In this document: positions 58,940-64,000 of the stretch, piece after piece | How the letters are laid out: each line of letters begins with the position of its first letter | Position numbering within the stretch: position 1 is the stretch's first letter | NCBI RefSeq assembly: GCF_000014005.1 | Contig: NC_008009.1 | Location: forward strand, 1,240,001-1,304,000 | DNA length: 64,000 nt | Direction of reading: 5' to 3' | Origin: Candidatus Koribacter versatilis Ellin345 | Lineage (GTDB): Bacteria; Acidobacteriota; Terriglobia; Terriglobales; Acidobacteriaceae | Made by a program: the position numbers and the translations under genes | The notes under the pieces: model-generated | Told to the model about the DNA's origin: nothing | What the model saw: the letters and a program-made list of their open reading frames with translations, nothing else | The model's database searches: none

Positions 58940-61081
58940 TTACCTGGCGCGGGCGCGGCTGCGAGTTCGCCGAACCGGTTTATGCTCGGGCACCGTCGGA
59001 ATTGCGTCAATGCTCTTTTTCCCTTCTGCGACCGCGATCAGGAAGTCTTGCGCGCTGAAGGGTTGAACATTCTTTCCGCGCGGATGGTGGAAAGCATAGC
59101 TGCCGTCGGCGTGGAGCACGCGAGCCTTCGAAGTATCCGCCAAGTATGGCGCAAGAATCTCCTGGCGCACCCTATCTTTGAGCAACGCGTCGCGTAACGG
59201 GAAAAGTGTTTCGACGCGCTCGTAGAGGTTGCGCGGCATCCAGTCGGCGCTGCCGAGATAGATTTCGTTGTTGCCACCATTCTCGAAGTAGAAGATGCGG
59301 CTGTGTTCGAGGAAGCGGCCTACGATGCTGCGGACGCGAATGTTGTCGCTCAGTCCGCGGACGCCAGGGCGCAACGTGCAGATGCCACGCACGATCAAAT
59401 CAATTTGTACGCCGGCACGCGACGCTTCGTAGAGCTCCTGGATGACGTCTTTATCGAGGAGCGAATTCATCTTGGCGATGATGCGGGCGGGCTTTTTCTC
59501 GCGGGCGTAATCGGCTTCGCGGCGAATGAGACCGGCAATACGCTCGGCCATTTCAAGCGGAGCGACGAGCAGCGGTTCGTAACTGGATTGCTCGGAGTAC
59601 GCCGTGAGGAAATTGAAGACACGGTGCACGGCGGCAGTGATTTCTTCGCTCGCTGTCATCAAGCTGACGTCGGTGTAGAACTGCGCTGTGATCGAGTTGT
59701 AGTTGCCGGTACCGAGGTGCGCATAGCGGCGAATGACGCCGTCGGGATCTTTGCGAGCGATGAGCGCGAGCTTGCAATGTGTCTTGAGGCCAACGAGACC
59801 GTGGAAGACCTGGACACCGGCGTCTTCAAGGGTGCGGGCCCAGCGGATGTTGGAGGCTTCATCGAAGCGGGCCTTCACCTCGATGACGGTGGTGACTTCT
59901 TTACTCTGGGCAGCTTCGACGAGGGCGTCGATGATCGGCGACTTCTCGTTGGTTCGGTAGAGTGTCTGCTTGATCGAGAGCACGCGCGGGTCTTCCGCTG
60001 CGGCTTCGATGAAGGAAACAACCGGTGTATAGGAATCGAACGGGTGATGCAGTAGGACGTCGCGCTGGCGGATGGCCTCGAAGACGTCGTTGGAGCCTTT
60101 GGGCAATGCCCATTCGCGGGCAACGAACGGCTTGAACTTTAGATCGGGCCGGTCGGTCTCGCTGTAGAGGTGCGAGAGACGCGAGAGATTCACCGGGCCG
60201 TGGGCCTTGAAGATCTGCCATTCATCGAGTTCAAATATCTCGCGAAGGCGCTGAGTGATCTCTTCGCCGGCGTCGGCTTCGATTTCGAGGCGGACGGCGT
60301 CACCGCGCCGGCGATTGTGCAGTTCGGTGCGGACGGATTCAAGGAGATTGCGGGTATCTTCTTCCTGCACGTAGAGGTTGCTGTTGCGCGTGATGCGGAA
60401 CGCACCCTGGGCAACGATGTCGTACCCGCGGTAGAGCCTGGCAGTGTGAAGGGCAACGAGATCGGCGAGGGAGATGTAGTCGTCAGTTGCACCCTGACTG
60501 GGAAGTTTGATCAGGCGCGGTAGCGCGCGCGGCACGGTAACGACGCCCATGTAGGACTCGGCGGCGCGACGACGGCGGCGTAACAGGAGCGCCTGGCAGA
60601 GCGCTTTGTTGATGACGCGCGGGAACGGATGCGCGGGATCGACGGTCACGGGTGTAAGTAGGGGATCGAGTTCCTGAAGGCAATAGTGCTCTACGAATTC
60701 GCGGGCCGGGCCATCGAGTTCCTCTAAGGAGAGCACCCGGACGCCATGCTCCGCGAGTTGCGGGCGCAGCGCCTGGTTCCAGCACCGATATTGGCCGGCG
60801 CCGAATTCCTGAAGTACGCCGGCGAGGCGGTCGCGCTCCATCGCGGGCGTGAGGCCATCGGGGGCGGAATCGGCATAGCCGTCTTCAATCCGCTGCAGCA
60901 AGCTGGCAACGCGAATCTCAAAGAACTCGTCGAGGTTGCTGGCGGTAATGGCGAGAAACTTTACCCGCTCCAGCAGGGGATTGTTCGCGTCTTCAGCTTC
61001 TTCGAGAACGCGAGAATTGAACTGGAGCCACGAGAGTTCGCGGTTCAGGTAGTTCGTCGATCTTGCCAGGGATGTGCTCAC
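58940..61081 (-). CDS. ppk1: Polyphosphate kinase 1
   Basis: The N-terminal domain starts STNYLNRELSWLQFNSRVL. The head domain and the two phospholipase-D-like catalytic domains follow. The catalytic histidine lies in RRYAHLGTGNYNS, and KARFDEASNIRWAR, TVIEVKARF and GICTLRPGVRGLS are also typical. At 713 residues it is full length. It polymerises the gamma-phosphate of ATP into polyphosphate. The C-terminus is Arg-rich (RRTRSRARAR). Confidence 0.97.
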   Translation of the reverse strand: MSTSLARSTNYLNRELSWLQFNSRVLEEAEDANNPLLERVKFLAITASNLDEFFEIRVASLLQRIEDGYADSAPDGLTPAMERDRLAGVLQEFGAGQYRCWNQALRPQLAEHGVRVLSLEELDGPAREFVEHYCLQELDPLLTPVTVDPAHPFPRVINKALCQALLLRRRRRAAESYMGVVTVPRALPRLIKLPSQGATDDYISLADLVALHTARLYRGYDIVAQGAFRITRNSNLYVQEEDTRNLLESVRTELHNRRRGDAVRLEIEADAGEEITQRLREIFELDEWQIFKAHGPVNLSRLSHLYSETDRPDLKFKPFVAREWALPKGSNDVFEAIRQRDVLLHHPFDSYTPVVSFIEAAAEDPRVLSIKQTLYRTNEKSPIIDALVEAAQSKEVTTVIEVKARFDEASNIRWARTLEDAGVQVFHGLVGLKTHCKLALIARKDPDGVIRRYAHLGTGNYNSITAQFYTDVSLMTASEEITAAVHRVFNFLTAYSEQSSYEPLLVAPLEMAERIAGLIRREADYAREKKPARIIAKMNSLLDKDVIQELYEASRAGVQIDLIVRGICTLRPGVRGLSDNIRVRSIVGRFLEHSRIFYFENGGNNEIYLGSADWMPRNLYERVETLFPLRDALLKDRVRQEILAPYLADTSKARVLHADGSYAFHHPRGKNVQPFSAQDFLIAVAEGKKSIDAIPTVPEHKPVRRTRSRARAR

Positions 61082-61346
61082 AGGTGGCGGGATTCTACGG
61101 GTTCATTATTACGTTTTCGTGAACAGGGGACAAGTTGGGGCGAATTGAGTTCTGGAATGCCCGGATATTGCCATTCACTATGCGGAATTTCACCTGTTAG
61201 GAGTTACAGCTTACGACGACCTAAGGATGGTAAGCTCCCGAATCAGAAAGCACTAGGACGTTCGTACTTTCTCGTGAGTCTCTCGATGTACTAAACTGAC
61301 CTCCACTAATTTGCCAGTACGTTTGGTATCCCCTCGGAGGCCCATC

Positions 61347-62897
61347 TTGCGTTTTCAGAAGCCCCTGTTTCTGCTCGCAATTCTCTCTTTATCTCTTTTC
61401 GCGTCAGCAGCCCAGAAGGGGCATGACGCAACGCTTACGGTTGGCGTCCAGGGTGGTTCAGGCGTGGCCGCTTCGGACATTTCCGTGACCCTCGGGGGGA
61501 AAGGCGCCGCCCTTGTAGCGGCTCCGGTACCGAAGAGCCTGATAGTTCCGGATCTGCAACTGGATCAATACACTACAGAGCTGCCGGAGGCGGTCCAGAG
61601 CCCGATTATTTTCGTCTTCGATGCGATGGATACGAGAGAGATCGAAGAACGCGACATGCGGAAGCATGTGCTGAAATTCATGGCCGATGCTGCGGCGAAG
61701 AAGCAGGCGGTGGGGCTGGTGATGATGTATCGCGACGGCGTTTTCGCGATCCATGACTATCGCATGGGATCGGCGGTGCTGGCGGCGGCCCTGGCGAAGG
61801 CCAATGGTGGATCCGCTCCGAGTGTTCCCGGTGCCGAGCAACGAGTTGCAATTGAAGCGAAGCTGCTGGCAGAGTTCGCTAAAGGCACATATTCAACCCA
61901 GGCGAGCGACAACACCGTACTCTTGACGACGCTGGATGCGCCGGTCCTGATGATGCAGGAAGTGGGAGCAGCACTGCGCGACCTTCCGGGACGCAAGGCG
62001 ATTGTATGGGTCACGGCAGGTGTGCCGTTCGAGATCGAAGAACGCGATCACAGCCTCACGACCCACCTCGAACTGAATAGCGGCGTGGCTGTGAACGGCG
62101 CTTCGGTGACGAGCACAAAGCGCACGGCAACCGACGACCAGATCCGAAAACTACAACCGATGTGGAGAGCGACGCTCAACAACCTTTGGGATTCCGGTAC
62201 CGCGGTTTACCCGGTTGAAGCTCGCAGCAATTTTTCTCCACCGGCGGGGCGCGTTTATACGTCCACGATGACCCAGGTTGCCGAAATGACGGGCGGCAAG
62301 GCTTTCTACGGGAGCAACGATCCTTCCTCCTTTTTCAACTCGATCGTGAGCGACAATGCGAATTCGATCCGGGTCGCATTTCCAATCGAAGGTTCGAACG
62401 ACAATTGGCAGAAGTTGAATGTGACTTCGCCGAAGGGAAAAGTCTTTGCGCCCACCGGGATGTTCGTACCGCCGGACCGCAGCGCCGACGATCTTCGCAA
62501 GAACGCGATCAGCACAGCACTGAATTCACGCTTTGGTTTCGGGGGAATGCCGTTCCGATTGACGCTAGGCGACCAGGGGGCGAGCGGGGCCAAGAAGACG
62601 GTGAACTTCGTCGTATTCCTGCCTCCGAATGCGGGCTTTGTGGATGAGAAAACCGGCGAGATCAACCTGGACATCGCAGCCGTTGCGTATGGCAAGAAAA
62701 GCGAGAAGGCCGGGACGATGGCGGCAGCGGTAGCGACGAAAGTGCCGACCGAAGCGGTGAAACAGATCGGCGAGATGGGGTCCAAACTCTCGCAGAAAAT
62801 TGATCTGCCGCCCGGGGATTACACGTTGCGCGTTGTGGTTCGCGACAATCTGAATGGACGTGTCGGCTCGATTGAGGCTCGCGTAGAAGTAAAGTAA
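61347..62897 (+). CDS. Exported VWFA-related protein (acidobacterial type)
   Basis: The TTG start is chosen because GGAGG lies 6 bp before it and a signal peptide follows (RFQKPLFLLAILSLSLFASA). The protein has the long VWA-like fold seen in acidobacterial exported proteins: SPIIFVFDAMDTREIEERDMR replaces the usual DxSxS metal site, and PGRKAIVWVTAGVPFEI and MTQVAEMTGGKAFYGSND are standard. The incomplete MIDAS motif suggests metal binding is weak or lost. The C-terminal beta domain (PPGDYTLRVVVRD) is typical. Function unknown. Confidence 0.8.
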   Translation: MRFQKPLFLLAILSLSLFASAAQKGHDATLTVGVQGGSGVAASDISVTLGGKGAALVAAPVPKSLIVPDLQLDQYTTELPEAVQSPIIFVFDAMDTREIEERDMRKHVLKFMADAAAKKQAVGLVMMYRDGVFAIHDYRMGSAVLAAALAKANGGSAPSVPGAEQRVAIEAKLLAEFAKGTYSTQASDNTVLLTTLDAPVLMMQEVGAALRDLPGRKAIVWVTAGVPFEIEERDHSLTTHLELNSGVAVNGASVTSTKRTATDDQIRKLQPMWRATLNNLWDSGTAVYPVEARSNFSPPAGRVYTSTMTQVAEMTGGKAFYGSNDPSSFFNSIVSDNANSIRVAFPIEGSNDNWQKLNVTSPKGKVFAPTGMFVPPDRSADDLRKNAISTALNSRFGFGGMPFRLTLGDQGASGAKKTVNFVVFLPPNAGFVDEKTGEINLDIAAVAYGKKSEKAGTMAAAVATKVPTEAVKQIGEMGSKLSQKIDLPPGDYTLRVVVRDNLNGRVGSIEARVEVK

Positions 62898-62960
62898 ACC
62901 GGGCGCTTGTGGCTGGCACAAAAGGGAGTTTGACAAATCTTTTTGGGCTTCTAAAATCAG

Positions 62961-62987
62961 CACCCCGGCGTCTTAAGCGCCGGGGTG
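62961..62987 (-). terminator. Likely terminator of the DUF4097 gene
   Basis: CACCCCGGCG and CGCCGGGGTG form a perfect 10-bp stem with a 7-base loop. On the minus strand it is followed by CTGATTTTAG, a weak U-tract, about 70 bp after the stop. Confidence 0.45.
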
Positions 62988-63057
62988 GATCGGTGGGAAG
63001 CTGGACCGCCAGGGCAGGTGGAGTTCCAGCTCCCGCTCCGAACTTGAAAATCCCTTC

Positions 63058-63834
63058 TTAGATGCCGGCGTTCCCGCCGTGGATTTTGATACTTCCGTTT
63101 ACATTGCTGAGCTCAACGCGGGTCGTACCCGAGCCGAGCGTCGTATCGAGATCCGATCCTACCCAACCTTTGTGAATAGGTAATTGAAAGTCACTCGAGA
63201 TGCTGCCACTCACGGTGCTGGCACTGAGGTGCGCATTGGCATCTTTCGGCATCGCGAGTTCGACGTGACCGTTCACGCTCGAGAGCTTTACGCGGCGTGC
63301 GGAGTTCAGGTCTACGAGTTCGCTCGAGACGCTGCCGTTTACGGTTGAAAGTTCCACGTCACCGGTGAGTCCGCGGGCTGAGATGGCGCCATTTACGGAC
63401 GCGCCGTGCACTTCGCCCTTCACACCATCAATGTCGAGCTTGCCGTTGACGAGATCAATCTTGTCGAGGCGCGCGCTGCGCGGGACGTGGAGTTGATACT
63501 CGACGTTTGCTGGATTGTTGTTGGTGCGATGTTCGGGATAATGCGTCTCGATATGAATGCGGTCGTTGGAGGCATCCACGCGAATCTCAGCTTCGTTGAG
63601 CTTCTCTTGCGTGTTCGCGGTCTTTACAGCGTCGAGCTGGACCTCGTTGCGGTCCCAGGCCGTGATCTCAACGGAGCCGTTGATATTGCTCAAGGAAACG
63701 TTGATGTTGGGTGAAGCGGGATAGGTCTTGTGAAATTCATCGCGAAACTGCGCCGCCGCGGCGGACAGGGCAGATGCGAGCACGACGAGCAGCGAGGCAG
63801 CAGCGAGGGCTGTCTTACGGCGCCATTGAAACAT
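63058..63834 (-). CDS. Exported DUF4097 beta-strand-repeat protein
   Basis: A signal peptide (TALAAASLLVVLASALSAAAA) is followed by a DUF4097 array of short strands with repeated turns: NINGSVEITAWDR, VNGKLDIDGV, VNGAISARG, TVNGSVSSEL, VNGHVELAM and NVNGSIKIHG. No N-terminal LiaF-type membrane unit is present, unlike the related protein at 54217. The C-terminus ends in NAGI with no anchor. It is probably an extracytoplasmic structural or binding protein. The remaining ~165 bp to the window edge contain no gene that I can support. Confidence 0.8.
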   Translation of the reverse strand: MFQWRRKTALAAASLLVVLASALSAAAAQFRDEFHKTYPASPNINVSLSNINGSVEITAWDRNEVQLDAVKTANTQEKLNEAEIRVDASNDRIHIETHYPEHRTNNNPANVEYQLHVPRSARLDKIDLVNGKLDIDGVKGEVHGASVNGAISARGLTGDVELSTVNGSVSSELVDLNSARRVKLSSVNGHVELAMPKDANAHLSASTVSGSISSDFQLPIHKGWVGSDLDTTLGSGTTRVELSNVNGSIKIHGGNAGI

Positions 63835-64000
63835 GAGTACCCTCCGGAGTCATGCGAAGCACGTGTGCTTCCCGTGAGACACCTTTGAATACGAATAAGT
63901 TAGCGCGATTGTTCCTTGTTTTCGTGTCGAGGGACGAACAGCACTGTTCGCGGGTGGACAGTGCTCGGATATGACGCGAAACGCAGCGCTAGTCTTTGAG

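Noticed and set aside
61082-61346. tRNA or riboswitch in the ppk1-VWFA gap
   Set aside because: No cloverleaf, CCA end or known riboswitch core could be drawn; only short, weak palindromes are present.

Overview
The window most likely comes from an acidobacterium (Acidobacteriota, close to Koribacter/Terriglobia-type genomes). This is inferred from an orphan MacB/FtsX permease of the acidobacterial duplicated type (ADOP), a VWFA-related secreted protein of the type common in acidobacteria, a high-GC core with frequent GTG/TTG starts, and many short palindromic dispersed repeats between genes. No tRNA, rRNA, CRISPR array, prophage or intact insertion sequence was seen.

Layout. 1-4950 is a minus-strand heat-shock locus (dnaK, methyltransferase, small protein, large PIN-domain protein, dnaJ running off the left edge). 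The dnaK promoter is near consensus and overlaps an inverted repeat resembling the HspR-binding HAIR element. 5.2-12 kb holds an M48 metalloprotease with a propeller-like C-terminus, an ADOP permease, and a Fpg/MutM glycosylase; a broken copy of the glycosylase 5' end lies on the other side of the permease. 11.8-20.4 kb contains a MerR regulator with a His-rich secreted protein, an amidohydrolase, a VapBC module, a flavin amine-oxidase-like enzyme, a ferredoxin-NADP-reductase-like protein, a Phd/PIN toxin-antitoxin pair with an obvious operator, and a DmpA-type peptidase. 20.4-27 kb carries purS-glmS-HAD, a serine hydrolase, a phosphoesterase/LytTR regulator pair and rlmB.

27-39 kb is the repeat-rich part. 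A protein that looks like a catalytically dead M1 peptidase is followed by two tandem 214-bp elements, each with its own candidate promoter and U-run terminator hairpin. Then come a 2OG-Fe(II) oxygenase overlapping alkB, msrPQ, a 40-residue exported peptide, a YheT-type hydrolase, a zinc phospholipase-C-like protein, and hpnH, which abuts a 14-unit 19-bp tandem array. 39-51 kb has a TIG/propeller lipoprotein gene split by an in-frame stop, an amidase, glgC, a methylmalonyl-CoA-mutase-type large subunit and wecB.

51.7-55.6 kb is a compact operon: sigma-70 family factor, zinc-finger anti-sigma factor, B-box membrane protein, LiaI-like membrane protein and DUF4097 protein. It looks like an envelope-stress module. 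56.9-61.1 kb is a polyphosphate cluster (ppx/gppA, sixA-like, ppk1). The window ends with a VWFA-related exported protein and a second DUF4097 protein.

The best candidates for something undescribed are the tandem structured elements at 28933-29363 (one stem differs between copies by compensatory base changes) and the dispersed REP-like hairpins at 33199, 36874 and 37373, whose stems change by compensatory pairs around a fixed TGAA loop.
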